Source: Halorubrum sp. Atlit-26R (GTDB lineage Archaea; Halobacteriota; Halobacteria; Halobacteriales; Haloferacaceae). From it: a stretch of DNA of 64,000 nucleotides. The notes below the pieces were generated by a model. That model was given only the letters and a program-made list of their open reading frames with translations, had not been told where the DNA came from and made no database searches. The translations under genes were made by a program, and so were the position numbers. The stretch covers positions 434,001 to 498,000 of the forward strand of contig NZ_QPLT01000001.1 of NCBI RefSeq assembly GCF_003666015.1, written 5' to 3'. Shown here in pieces: positions 26,212 to 36,256 of this stretch (position 1 is the stretch's first letter; each line of letters opens with the position of its first letter).

Positions 26212-26268
26212 TTCGCCCGCGATGAACCGGTGTATTGATTTACGACAGCGTTCGATACCCGACCGTTC

Positions 26269-27243
26269 GTGACTGACAGCACAGAGAGTCCCGACCTGAC
26301 CCGGCGGGGCGGGCTCACACGACTGAAGGAGGGAACCTACGGCGGCCTGTTCGCGGCCTGTGCGGCGATCACCCTGTTGACGACGGCCGCGATCTTCGTC
26401 ACGCTCCTGTCGGACGCGGTGGTGTTCTTCCGGTCGATTCCGATAGCCGAGTTCCTCACCGGCACTAACTGGAGCCCGAACCCGGCCGGCGGCGGGCAGG
26501 CGTTCGGCATCATCCCGCTGCTGATCGGCACCCTCACGGTGACGATCACCGCGGCGTTCATCTCGATCCCGATCGGGACGCTCACCGCCATCTACCTCAG
26601 CGAGTACGCGACCCCGAACGCCCGGTCGATCCTGAAACCCCTACTGGAGATCCTCGCCGGGATCCCGACGGTCGTGTACGGGTACTTCGCCTTAGTGTAC
26701 GTCACGCCGGCGCTGAAGGCGACGCTGTTCCCGGAGATGAGCACGTTCAACGCGCTCGCGGCGTCGATCATGGTCGGGATCATGACGATCCCGATGGTGT
26801 CGTCGATCTCCGAGGACGCGATGAGCGCGGTGCCCGACGAACTGCGGCAGGCCGGCTACGGGCTCGGCGCGACCAAGTTCGAGGTGTCGACCGGCATCGT
26901 CGTCCCGGCGTCGATCTCCGGGATCGCCTCCTCGTACATCCTCGCCGTCTCCCGCGCCATCGGCGAGACGATGATCGTCGTCGTCGCGATGGGGGCGCAG
27001 GCGCGGATGCCGGAGGTCCAGCAGGCGCTGTTCGGGATCCCGTTCGTTAACCCCGCCGACGTCCTCCTCCAGTCCGGGATGACGATCACCGTCGCGATGG
27101 TCCAGATCACCGGCGGCGACCTCACCGGCGGCACGCTGCCGTACAACTCGATGTTCGCGCTCGGCCTCGCGCTGTTCGTGGTAACCCTCGTTATGAACGT
27201 GATAAGCGACATCATCGCGCAACGCTACCGGGAGGAGTACTGA
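26269..27243 (+). CDS. pstC: Phosphate ABC transporter permease PstC
   Basis: A 324-residue permease with about six helices. The binding-protein-dependent transport motif is EDAMSAVPDELRQAGYGLGATKFEV (EAA loop), and ILAVSRAIGETMIVVVAMG is typical of PstC. It starts at a GTG; a GATTTACG box about 28 bp before it suggests an internal promoter in addition to readthrough from pstS. Its stop overlaps the pstA start by one base. Confidence 0.94.
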   Translation: MTDSTESPDLTRRGGLTRLKEGTYGGLFAACAAITLLTTAAIFVTLLSDAVVFFRSIPIAEFLTGTNWSPNPAGGGQAFGIIPLLIGTLTVTITAAFISIPIGTLTAIYLSEYATPNARSILKPLLEILAGIPTVVYGYFALVYVTPALKATLFPEMSTFNALAASIMVGIMTIPMVSSISEDAMSAVPDELRQAGYGLGATKFEVSTGIVVPASISGIASSYILAVSRAIGETMIVVVAMGAQARMPEVQQALFGIPFVNPADVLLQSGMTITVAMVQITGGDLTGGTLPYNSMFALGLALFVVTLVMNVISDIIAQRYREEY

Positions 27244-29009
27244 TGGCGACCGAAAATCCGAACGCGGACGGGTTCGGCGAGGTCAGCCGGGTGCGGGGGA
27301 TCCTCTTCGAGTACCTCTCGTTCGGCGCGAGCGTGTTCGGCCTCGTCGCGCTCGGCGTGCTGCTCGTGTACGTCGCCATCGACGCCTTCGACCTGGCGAA
27401 CGCCAGCCCCGAGTGGCTGTTGACGTACTTCCTCACGCTCGTCGTCCCGTTCCTCGCCTTCTGCCTGTACAGCGCGAACGACCGCGACGTCACTCGGCGA
27501 GCGCTCGTCGCGCTCGGCGGCGGGCTCGTCGCCGTCGCCGTGCTGTTTTCCGCGATTGAGGCCCTTCTCGTCCCGATCCCGCGGCTCAACTGGCAGCTCG
27601 CGTACCTCTTCGTCGTCGCCGCCCCCGTCACGGCGTACCTCGCCTACGTCGGGAGCCGCGGTCGGCTCGGCGCGGTCGGCTTCGGACTTCTCGGCCGGCT
27701 CGTCGGCGGGGTCGCCGTCGGTCTCGCGGTCGGCACGCTGTTCTTGGTGCTCGACGCGCTGCTGTGGTTCCTCGCGTACACGATCGGCGTCCTCCCGGCA
27801 GTCGGGCTGTACGCGCTCGGCCGGGTTCGCTCGTCGCCGCGGGCGCGGACCGCGGCGGCGCCGGTCGGCCTCGTCGGACTGACCGCCGCGGTGTTCCTCC
27901 GCGACGTGGTCGCGACGTACCCGTCGGACCTCATCATCTACCTCTGGACGATCGCGATCCCTGTTGCGGCCGCCGGGGCGTTCCTCGTCGCCGGCCGCAG
28001 GGGGCGCACCGCCGGCGCCGTCGTCGGCGGCGTCCCGCTCGCCGCGGCGACCGCGGGGGGCTTCTTGGCCGCGGGCGCCGGGCTGCCGGCTCCGACCGTG
28101 CTCCTCGCGATCGTCCTGACCGGCGTGCCGACGGCCGTGTACGTCTCCCGCGTCGTCGACGGCGGCGAGGGGCTCGCCGGGCTCGGGCTCCCGCTGCTCC
28201 TCGCCGCGGGCGCGATCGCCGGGGCGCTGATCGTCGAGGCGTTGGGCGTCCCGGCGCCGAACCCGTGGCTCGACGCGTCGTTCCTCACACAGGCGCCCTC
28301 TCGGACGCCGGAGCAGGCCGGCCTCTATCCGGCCATCGTCGGCTCCGTCATCATCATCGCGATGGTCGCGGTGCTGTCGTTCGCCCTCGGCGTCGGGACC
28401 TCCGTCTTCTTGGAGGAGTACACCCCGGAGAGCGGGGCGCTCGGGACGCTGACCCGGATCCTCCAGGTCAACATCGCGAACCTCGCGGCGGTCCCGTCGG
28501 TCGTCTACGGGCTCCTCGGCTTGGGGCTGTTCGCGAACCTCCTCGGGCTCGGGATCGGGACGGCGGTGACCGCGGCGCTGACGCTGTCGCTGCTCATCCT
28601 CCCGATCACGATCATCTCCGCCCAGGAGGCGATCCGGTCGGTCCCGGACGATCTCCGGCGCGGCTCCGACGCCATGGGCGCGACGCGCTGGCAGACGACG
28701 AAGAACGTCGTGCTGCCCGAGGCGATGCCGGGGATCCTCACCGGGACGATCCTCGCGCTCGGCCGGGCGATCGGCGAGACGGCGCCGCTGATCATGATCG
28801 GCGCGGCGACGACCGTGTTCAGGGCGCCGGACAGCCTGTTCAGCCGGTTCAGCGCCATGCCGATGCAGATCTACACGTGGGCCGGCTTCCCGCAGGCCGA
28901 CTTCCGGTACGGCGTCGTCGCCGCAGGCGTTATCACGCTGCTTATCATTCTCGTCGGCATGAACGGCACGGCCATTCTGCTGCGGAACCGCGCGGAACGG
29001 GGGAGCTAA
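27243..29009 (+). CDS. pstA: Phosphate permease PstA with large N-terminal membrane extension
   Basis: A 588-residue protein, about twice the usual length. The C-terminal 250 residues are a standard PstA permease ([27 protein letters not shown] loop, then [17 protein letters not shown]). The first 340 residues add roughly nine further hydrophobic segments with Gly/Ala/Arg-rich loops and no recognised domain. It starts at an ATG overlapping the pstC stop (TGATG). The extension is in frame with no sign of a frameshift or stop. Confidence 0.9.
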   Translation: MATENPNADGFGEVSRVRGILFEYLSFGASVFGLVALGVLLVYVAIDAFDLANASPEWLLTYFLTLVVPFLAFCLYSANDRDVTRRALVALGGGLVAVAVLFSAIEALLVPIPRLNWQLAYLFVVAAPVTAYLAYVGSRGRLGAVGFGLLGRLVGGVAVGLAVGTLFLVLDALLWFLAYTIGVLPAVGLYALGRVRSSPRARTAAAPVGLVGLTAAVFLRDVVATYPSDLIIYLWTIAIPVAAAGAFLVAGRRGRTAGAVVGGVPLAAATAGGFLAAGAGLPAPTVLLAIVLTGVPTAVYVSRVVDGGEGLAGLGLPLLLAAGAIAGALIVEALGVPAPNPWLDASFLTQAPSRTPEQAGLYPAIVGSVIIIAMVAVLSFALGVGTSVFLEEYTPESGALGTLTRILQVNIANLAAVPSVVYGLLGLGLFANLLGLGIGTAVTAALTLSLLILPITIISAQEAIRSVPDDLRRGSDAMGATRWQTTKNVVLPEAMPGILTGTILALGRAIGETAPLIMIGAATTVFRAPDSLFSRFSAMPMQIYTWAGFPQADFRYGVVAAGVITLLIILVGMNGTAILLRNRAERGS

Positions 29010-29010
29010 C

Positions 29011-29844
<834 letters not shown>

Positions 29845-30546
29845 ATGCCCCGCGAGAACTACCGGGTGCGCCTCGACGAGCTCCGCGAGGGCGTGGTCGC
29901 GATGGGCGAGACCGTCTGCGCCCGGCTCGACGACGCGATCGAGGCCGCGGTGACCGGCGACGACGAGCTCGCACAGTCGGTGATCGAGACCGACCACGAG
30001 GTCAACGAGACGTACCTCGCCCTCGAGGACGAGTGTACCGAGCTGTTGGCGCTCCAGCAGCCGGTGGCCGGCGACCTCCGGCTCGTCACCGCCTCGTTCA
30101 AGATCATCACCGACCTCGAACGCGTCGCGGACCTCGCGACGAACGTCGCGGCGTACGGCGGTCCCGAGGGCGGCGTCCACGACGCCGTCGACGTGCGCGA
30201 CCTCGGGGACGGCGCCCGGGAGATGGTCGCCGACGCGGTCGCCGCCTACGCGGCGCGCGACCCGGACGCCTGCCGCGAGATCGCCGCCAGCGACGACGCG
30301 TTCGACGAGCGCTGTCGCGAGGCGAGCGAGGCGGTCGTCCGCGAGCTCTTAGAGGCCGACCGCGCCCGCGACGCGGCGCGCGACGGCCCGGCGACGACGG
30401 GCGGCGAGGCGCTCGAAGCCTCCCTCGACGAGGTGTCGCAGGCGCTGCTCGCGGTGCGCGACCTCGAACGGGTCGCGGACCACGCGGTCAACGTCGCGGC
30501 GCGGACGCTGTACATGATCGAGAACGACGACGAGCTGATCTACTGA
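29845..30546 (+). CDS. phoU: Phosphate signalling complex protein PhoU
   Basis: A 233-residue all-helical protein with two PhoU three-helix repeats. Metal-binding motifs (E/D-x3-D-x3-N type) are seen in ETDHEVNETYLALED, DLERVADLATNVA and DLERVADHAVNVA. It dampens Pst activity when phosphate is plentiful. It abuts pstB with no gap, ending the operon. Confidence 0.93.
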   Translation: MPRENYRVRLDELREGVVAMGETVCARLDDAIEAAVTGDDELAQSVIETDHEVNETYLALEDECTELLALQQPVAGDLRLVTASFKIITDLERVADLATNVAAYGGPEGGVHDAVDVRDLGDGAREMVADAVAAYAARDPDACREIAASDDAFDERCREASEAVVRELLEADRARDAARDGPATTGGEALEASLDEVSQALLAVRDLERVADHAVNVAARTLYMIENDDELIY

Positions 30547-30630
30547 GCGCGGCTCGGCCTGCCGCGGGCGACCGGCTTCCGTCTCGGCGTCTCCGGAACC
30601 CATAATCGACTCCGGGCCCACTGACCGAAC

Positions 30631-31683
30631 GTGACCGTACTGCAGGAGCTCGTCGGAGACCAGTCGCTCGCCGTTTGGATCGCCTTGGGCGCGATCGGGT
30701 TCCTGCTGACCTGGAAGGGCGCGAACGTCATCGAGTCGACGACCTCGAAGATCAGCGACCACTTCGGGGTCTCGCAGGCGATTCAGGGCGGACTCATCGT
30801 CGCGGCCGCGACGTCGTTCCCCGAACTCGCGATTATCCTCATCTCGGTGCTCGTGCTCGGCGACTTCGGCGTCGGCGCGGGGGCGCTCATCGGGACGGCG
30901 GTGTTCAACATACTCGTCATCCCGGCGGCCGTCTCCATCACGAGCGGCGACACGACGACGACGCAGGGGATCGTCTACCGCGACGCCATCTTCTACATGG
31001 TCGCCGTTCTCGCCCTCTTCGGCGTGATCGCCTTGGGCGTCCTCGGGACCGACGGGCGGGAGATCGCGCGGATCACCCCGCAGATGGGCGTCGGCCTGGT
31101 GGTGTTGTACGGCGTGTACGTCATTCTCCTCGCCGGCGGGAAAAGCGGCGCTTCGGACCTCAAGCGGGCCGAATCGACGAACATCCCCAAACAGGCCGGA
31201 CTGTTCGCGGTCGGGCTGGTCGTCGTGCTCGTCGGCGTCGAGTCGATGGTCACCATGACGGTACAGATCGCAGACGCGCTCGACGCGCCGTCGTTCCTCA
31301 TCTCCGTGACGGTGTTGTCGGCGCTGAGCTCCTTCCCTGACCTGCTCGTCGGCGTGAAGATGGGCAAGGCCGGCGACAAGCGCGCCGCGGTCGCCAACGT
31401 CTTCGGAACGAACACGTTCAACCTCGTCGCCGCGCTCCCGATCGGCGTCATCCTCGCCGGCGGCGTCTCGATCGGCTTCCTCACCTCCGTGCCGCTCCTG
31501 TTGTTCCTGTTTTACACGACCCTCGTCGTGGTGGTGATGGCCGCGACGGACTTCGAGATCACCACCGAGGAGGGGTACGTCTTCCTCGCGATGTACGTCG
31601 CCTTCCTCGGCTGGATGACGGCCGAGGCGTTCGGGATCACCACGTTCCTGACCGAGTCGACGCTCCGGACGATCGTCGGGTGA
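30631..31683 (+). CDS. Sodium/calcium exchanger-family membrane protein
   Basis: A 350-residue CaCA-family exchanger with about ten helices in two inverted halves. Alpha-repeat-like motifs are GGLIVAAATSFPELAII with GTAVFNILVIPA, and LSALSSFPDLLVGVKMG with FGTNTFNLVAALP. It would exchange Ca2+ or another cation for Na+ or H+. The GTG start follows a CATAATC box by about 28 bp, so it has its own promoter and is probably not part of the pst operon. Confidence 0.88.
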   Translation: MTVLQELVGDQSLAVWIALGAIGFLLTWKGANVIESTTSKISDHFGVSQAIQGGLIVAAATSFPELAIILISVLVLGDFGVGAGALIGTAVFNILVIPAAVSITSGDTTTTQGIVYRDAIFYMVAVLALFGVIALGVLGTDGREIARITPQMGVGLVVLYGVYVILLAGGKSGASDLKRAESTNIPKQAGLFAVGLVVVLVGVESMVTMTVQIADALDAPSFLISVTVLSALSSFPDLLVGVKMGKAGDKRAAVANVFGTNTFNLVAALPIGVILAGGVSIGFLTSVPLLLFLFYTTLVVVVMAATDFEITTEEGYVFLAMYVAFLGWMTAEAFGITTFLTESTLRTIVG

Positions 31684-31737
31684 CGACTGACACAGCGGTT
31701 GCTCGGTTCGCGACATCCGACAGCGCTCGAGTACGCA

Positions 31738-32411
31738 CTTATAAATGGTTAAACCTGGAGCAACAGCCGCTACCTCCGAACGCTCGAGTTCTCAATTTAT
31801 AAGTGATTGACCGCGGATCGACCGTGGAGACTTCCAAACTCCCAGCGACTCGTTTATAAATGGTTGCTTGCGGATCGACGGCGAACACCGCTAAAGCCCC
31901 AGCCGTATACTTATAAATCGACACTGGCAGATCGACGACGAACACCTCCAAAGCCCCAGCCGCTCGCTTATAAATGAGTGCTGACAGATCAGCAGACAAC
32001 ACCGCCAAAGCCCCAGCCGCGAGTACTCGCGCGGCTTGCTGCGGTCCTCAGTCGCTCGCTTCGCTCGCTCTTTGTGGTCCTTGCATCGCCGTGCTTCGTC
32101 CTCGCGGCAGCGTGGCGCGACGCGCCACGGGCAACCGGCGGCTTCGCCGCCGGTGACTGCCCCTTTGAGTCCCACCCCGCACAGCACCACCGGAAGACGG
32201 TCCTGCTCGCTCGCTTTGCTCGCTGCGCGGGCTGCGACTTCCGTGCTCCCGCTCGCTCCCGCTGGTCGCTCGCGGGAACGCAACCTCACGCCCCCCCAGC
32301 CTCGTCAGTCGCCTCCGCTTCGCTCCGGCGACTGACTCCCTCGCACGCGCTGTCTCGCGGCCGCCTTCGGCGGCCGCTCGCAGGCGCGCGCCACCGCATT
32401 CCTTTATAAAG
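31738..32411 (+). repeat. Modular hairpin element with 57-bp tandem array, copy B
   Basis: It occupies nearly all of the 720-bp gap between the convergent exchanger and VOC genes. Five TATA-like boxes lie at 31738, 31796, 31853, 31910 and 31967 (57-58 bp period). Stem 1: GCCGCGAG/CTCGCGGC at 32016-32023 and 32101-32108. Stem 2: GTCAGTCGCC/GGCGACTGAC at 32304-32313 and 32327-32336, 13-nt loop. Stem 3: GCGGCCGCC/GGCGGCCGC at 32357-32365 and 32369-32377. This copy has two extra hairpins near 32112-32155 and a longer second linker. The final box (32403-32411) contains the VOC gene's TAA stop. Confidence 0.85.
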
Positions 32412-33351
32412 ACTGAGTTTCCGCTGCCCGAACCCGGACCTCGATCCCGTCGGCGTCGGTGACGGCGAACCCGTCCGCTCGCTCCGCGACAGCGAACTCG
32501 ACGTCGCTCTCGCCCGCGACCGCGTCGAGTCGCGTCCGAGCCGCTTCCAGCGCGGCCGCGTCGGGAACGACGACCTCGAACCACGCGAGCCCTTGCCCCG
32601 CGGCCGGGGTCGTCCGCCCCCGCCACGTGTTCGCGCCGAGGTGGTGGTGGTAGCCGCCGGCCGCGACGAACTGCACGTCCGGGCCGCTCATCCCGACCTC
32701 GAAGCCGAGACCGTCGACGTACACGGCCTCGAACGCCGACAGCGAGGTCACTTCGAGGTGGACGTGGCCGACGTCGGTGTCGGCGGGGGCGCGGTCGACG
32801 ACTGCGGCGGAGTCAGCGCCGCCTTCCTTGCCCTCGCCGGCCGCCGCCGCGGCGACCCCCTCGACGTCGAGCGGATCGGTCGCCATCCGCACCGTGCCGT
32901 CGTCGTCGACGGGCCACTCCTCGCGGGGGCGGTCGCGGTATATCTCCACGCCGTTCCCCTCGGGGTCGTCGAGGTATAACGCCTCGCTGACGAGGTGGTC
33001 GGAGGCGCCGTCGAGCCGCCACCGCTCCCGGACGCGCCCCAGCGCCTCGCCGAGCGCGGCCCGCGAGGGGACCCGGAACGCGGTGTGAAAGAGCCCGGCC
33101 TCGCTTCGGGCCCGGGCCGGGCGGTCGGCGTCGCGCTCCAACACGAGCAGGGGCGTCCCGTCGACCCCGAGCGTCGCGCGCTCGGGGTCGCGGTCGAGGA
33201 CGACGAGGCCGACCACGTCCCGGTAGAACGCGGTCGTCTCGTCCAAGTCTGCGACCCGGAGCGCGGCGCGGCCGATACGCGTCTCGGCCGGGAGCGAGCT
33301 CTCGGGGGTTCCCGGAGCGCCGGCCGCAGAATCGTCGTCGCTGTCGGTCAT
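32404..33351 (-). CDS. VOC-family ring-cleaving dioxygenase-like protein
   Basis: A 315-residue protein with two vicinal-oxygen-chelate domains. The first is IGRAALRVADLDETTAFYRDVVGL (about residues 25-140), with a YLDDPEGNGVEIYRDRP end. The second runs about 205-305 and starts VGHVHLEVTSLSAFEAVYVDGL, with GGYHHHLGANTW. The family member CatE of Bacillus is a catechol-2,3-dioxygenase; metal ligands (His, His, Glu) appear present. The start is the ATG giving MTDSDDDSA. The last codon and stop (TTA TAA) lie in the terminal box of repeat copy B. Confidence 0.85.
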   Translation of the reverse strand: MTDSDDDSAAGAPGTPESSLPAETRIGRAALRVADLDETTAFYRDVVGLVVLDRDPERATLGVDGTPLLVLERDADRPARARSEAGLFHTAFRVPSRAALGEALGRVRERWRLDGASDHLVSEALYLDDPEGNGVEIYRDRPREEWPVDDDGTVRMATDPLDVEGVAAAAAGEGKEGGADSAAVVDRAPADTDVGHVHLEVTSLSAFEAVYVDGLGFEVGMSGPDVQFVAAGGYHHHLGANTWRGRTTPAAGQGLAWFEVVVPDAAALEAARTRLDAVAGESDVEFAVAERADGFAVTDADGIEVRVRAAETQSL

Positions 33352-33484
33352 CGGGCGGACTACGGTCGCTCGCGCGTTCAACGCGTCGGTCGCGGAAGCC
33401 GAACCGAGCGACCGACCCGGCCGGCCGCCCGAACCTTCCCCATCTTCCGTTAGAATCAAACCCGCACGCGACACAGAAGGGTGT

Positions 33485-33904
33485 ATGAGCGCCGAACAGC
33501 AGGAGCGGGCCGTCCGGTGTCTGGTCGCGAAGGTCGGACTCGACGGCCACGACCGGGGCGCACACGTGATCGCGCGGGCGTTCCGCGACGCCGGCTTCGA
33601 GGTCGTCTACTCCGGCCTCCACCGGGCGCCGGAGGACATCGTCCAGGCGGCGGTCCAGGAGGACGTCGACGTGCTCGGCATCTCGATCCTCTCGGGCGCG
33701 CACAACACGCTCGTCCCGAAGGTGATCGAGGGGCTGAAGGAGTACGACGCGTTCGACGACACCCTCGTCCTCGTCGGCGGGATCATCCCGGACGAGGACG
33801 AGGCCGACCTGAAGGAGCTGGGCGTCGCCGAGGTGTTCGGCCCCGGGACGCCGATGGAGGAGACGATCGAGTTCATCCGGAACAACGTCCCGGAGCGCGC
33901 GTAG
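33485..33904 (+). CDS. Methylmalonyl-CoA mutase B12-binding subunit
   Basis: A 139-residue stand-alone cobalamin-binding domain. The DxHxxG motif that places the lower-axial His on cobalt is VGLDGHDRGAHVIA, with the supporting segments GISILSGAHNTLVPKV and VLVGGIIPDED. The large catalytic subunit must be encoded elsewhere. The mutase interconverts succinyl-CoA and methylmalonyl-CoA. Its TAG stop is immediately followed by the meaB ATG. Confidence 0.95.
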   Translation: MSAEQQERAVRCLVAKVGLDGHDRGAHVIARAFRDAGFEVVYSGLHRAPEDIVQAAVQEDVDVLGISILSGAHNTLVPKVIEGLKEYDAFDDTLVLVGGIIPDEDEADLKELGVAEVFGPGTPMEETIEFIRNNVPERA

Positions 33905-35116
33905 ATGGCCGGGCCGGACGCACCCGCGTTCGCGGACGCGCCGACGCTCACCGACGACGACGCGGCGCTCGTCGAGGACCTCCTCTCGGGGAGCCACCGC
34001 GCGCTCGCCCGCGTCATCACCAAGATCGAGAACCGGACGCCCGGCTACCGCGCGATCGTCTCCGCGCTCCACGAGCACACCGGCGGCGCGGACGTGATCG
34101 GGATCACGGGCTCGCCCGGCGCCGGGAAATCGACGCTCGTCGACAAGCTCGCCGCCGCCTACCGCGACCGCGGCGACACGGTCGGCGTGATCGCGGTCGA
34201 CCCATCCTCGCCGTACACCGGCGGGGCGGTCCTCGGCGACCGGATCCGGATGGGGTCGAACGTCGGCGACATGGACGTGTTCTTCCGGTCGATGAGCGCG
34301 CGCGGGCAGCTCGGCGGTCTCTCGACCGCGACCGCGGACGCCGTGAAGGCGCTCGACGCCTTCGGGAAGGACGTCGTGGTCCTAGAGACCGTCGGCGCCG
34401 GGCAGAACGAGGTGGACGTGGTCCGCACCGCCGACACGGTCGCGGTGCTCGTCCAGCCCGGCTCCGGCGACGACGTCCAGACGCTGAAGGCCGGCATCTT
34501 GGAGATCGGCGACGTCTTCGTCGTCAACAAGGCAGACATGGACGGCGCACAGCGGACCGTCGCGGAGTTAGAGGAGATGGTCCACCGCCGCGAGGGCGGG
34601 ACCACGGGCCGCGGCGCCGGCCATCACGGCGCGGCCTCGATGGCCTCGACCGGCGGGGGCGGCTCCGCAACGGGCCACCACGACGGCGGCAACCACGGCG
34701 ACGGCCACCACGACGGCGATCGCGCGAGCGGTTCCGGGCACGGCGACTCCGACGCGCACGCGGGCGACTCCGACGACTCGTGGACGCCGGACGTGTTAGA
34801 GACCGTCGCGAACAGCGGCGATGGGGTCGCGGCGCTGATCGAGGCGTTCGACGCGCACGCGGCGCACCTCCGGGAGTCCGGCGAGATCGAGACGACCGAG
34901 CGGCGCCGGTACGCCGAGGAGATCCGCACGCTCGTGCGGGCCGACGTAGGGGCGCTCGCGACCGCCGAGATCGAGCGACACGGCGGGATCGACCGCCTCG
35001 CGGAGCGGGTCCGGGACCGAGAGACGGACCCGTACGCGGTCGCGGAGGCGATCGTCGGCCCGATAGCCGACTGCGTCGACGAGGAGCGCGCCGACGACGA
35101 CGAGCGCGACGACTGA
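33905..35116 (+). CDS. meaB: Mutase-associated GTPase MeaB with His-rich insert
   Basis: A 403-residue G3E P-loop GTPase that protects and loads the B12-dependent mutase. Walker A is GITGSPGAGKSTLVD, followed by VIAVDPSSPYTGGAVLGDRIRM, base-recognition NKAD, and the DVVVLETVGAGQNEVDV switch region. MeaB is usually about 330 residues; here a Gly/His/Asp-rich insert of about 65 residues (roughly 230-295, nine His) separates the GTPase core from the helical C terminus. The insert resembles the His-rich tracts of HypB and UreG relatives. Confidence 0.94.
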   Translation: MAGPDAPAFADAPTLTDDDAALVEDLLSGSHRALARVITKIENRTPGYRAIVSALHEHTGGADVIGITGSPGAGKSTLVDKLAAAYRDRGDTVGVIAVDPSSPYTGGAVLGDRIRMGSNVGDMDVFFRSMSARGQLGGLSTATADAVKALDAFGKDVVVLETVGAGQNEVDVVRTADTVAVLVQPGSGDDVQTLKAGILEIGDVFVVNKADMDGAQRTVAELEEMVHRREGGTTGRGAGHHGAASMASTGGGGSATGHHDGGNHGDGHHDGDRASGSGHGDSDAHAGDSDDSWTPDVLETVANSGDGVAALIEAFDAHAAHLRESGEIETTERRRYAEEIRTLVRADVGALATAEIERHGGIDRLAERVRDRETDPYAVAEAIVGPIADCVDEERADDDERDD

Positions 35117-35200
35117 CGGTCGGGCCTGTTCGCGGTCGCGCGGACCGCGGCCGCGACCGCGTCCCACGGGTATAAGTCGCCAGCGAACCAACAGGTTTCC

Positions 35201-36151
35201 ATGAAGCTCAGAAACCTCCTCGGCGGTGCCGTCCTCGGCACCGGCGCGCTCGCCGCGATCAACACCGGCCTCCGGTACGAGGGCGAGTTGGAGTCCCCGC
35301 TCGACGGCGACGACCGCACCTTCCGCTGGCGCGGGATGGACGTCGCCTACACCGAGGCGGGCGACCCGGACGACCCCGACCTCCTCCTGCTCCACGGGAT
35401 CAACGCCGCCGGCTCCTCCGGGGAGTGGCGCGCGGTGTTCGATGACCTGGCCGCCGACTACCACGTCGTCGCGCCCGACTTCCCGGGGTACGGCCGCTCG
35501 GACCGGCCGCCGCTCCGCTACTCCGCCGCGCTGTACGAGGACTTCGTCCACGACTTCCTCGCCGAGTTCGACGAGCCGGCCGTCGTCGCCTCCTCGCTGT
35601 CGGCCGCGTACGCGCTCGCGGCGGTCGACGGCGGCGCGGAGGGCGGCGTCGAACTGAGCGGGTTCGTCGCCGTCTGTCCGACGGCGACCGCGGGGCCGAG
35701 TCCGGCGAAGGGGTGGCTGCGGGAGCTGTTCCGCGCGCCGCTGGTCGGACGGGCGCTGTTCAACGGCATCACGTCGAAGCCGGCGATCCGGTACTTCAAC
35801 GCCGACCACGGCTACGACGACCCCGCGAACCCGAGCGCGGAGTGGACCGACTACGAGTGGCGCACGACCCACGTCGAGAACGCGCGCTTCGCGCCCGCCT
35901 CGTTCATCTCGGGGACGCTCAACAGCGATATCGACCTCGCCGCCGCGCTCGGCGACCTCGACGTGCCCCCGACGATCGTCTGGGGCCGCGAGGCGACCGT
36001 GAGCCCGCTCACGGACGGCCGCGAGCTCGCGGACGCAGCGGACGCGCGCCTCGTCGTCTTCGACCGCGCGCGGCTGCTCCCCCACGTCGAACACCCCGAG
36101 CGGTTCGTCGAGACGGTCGAGGAGGCGCTCGTCGCGGCCGCGGCGGCGTAG
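35201..36151 (+). CDS. Alpha/beta hydrolase
   Basis: A 316-residue alpha/beta-hydrolase-fold protein. The oxyanion region is LLLLHGINAAGSSGEW and the catalytic His lies in RLLPHVEHPERFVE. The nucleophile elbow is ASSLSAA in place of the usual GxSxG; the Sm-x-Ser-x-Sm spacing is kept, so activity remains possible. The first 20 residues (LRNLLGGAVLGTGALAAIN) are hydrophobic and may act as a membrane anchor. Substrate is unknown. Confidence 0.85.
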   Translation: MKLRNLLGGAVLGTGALAAINTGLRYEGELESPLDGDDRTFRWRGMDVAYTEAGDPDDPDLLLLHGINAAGSSGEWRAVFDDLAADYHVVAPDFPGYGRSDRPPLRYSAALYEDFVHDFLAEFDEPAVVASSLSAAYALAAVDGGAEGGVELSGFVAVCPTATAGPSPAKGWLRELFRAPLVGRALFNGITSKPAIRYFNADHGYDDPANPSAEWTDYEWRTTHVENARFAPASFISGTLNSDIDLAAALGDLDVPPTIVWGREATVSPLTDGRELADAADARLVVFDRARLLPHVEHPERFVETVEEALVAAAAA

Positions 36152-36256
36152 CTCGGCTGGCCCGTCGGCCGACGCTCTTCGGTCGCCGTCGCCCCCGGTT
36201 CTCAGCGCTGAGCATCGGGCGAACACGAATAAGTGCGTCCTCCGCCGAAGACGCGT

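Noticed and set aside
31738..31975. Possible CRISPR-like array
   Set aside because: The 57-bp units are degenerate tandem repeats with no unique spacers, and no cas genes are nearby.
31978..32409. Open frame inside repeat B resembling one inside repeat C (both begin MLTD-QTTPPKPQPR)
   Set aside because: The similarity follows from DNA identity of the two copies. The frame is not kept in copies A and D, and stem positions vary in a base-pairing-preserving, not codon-preserving, way.
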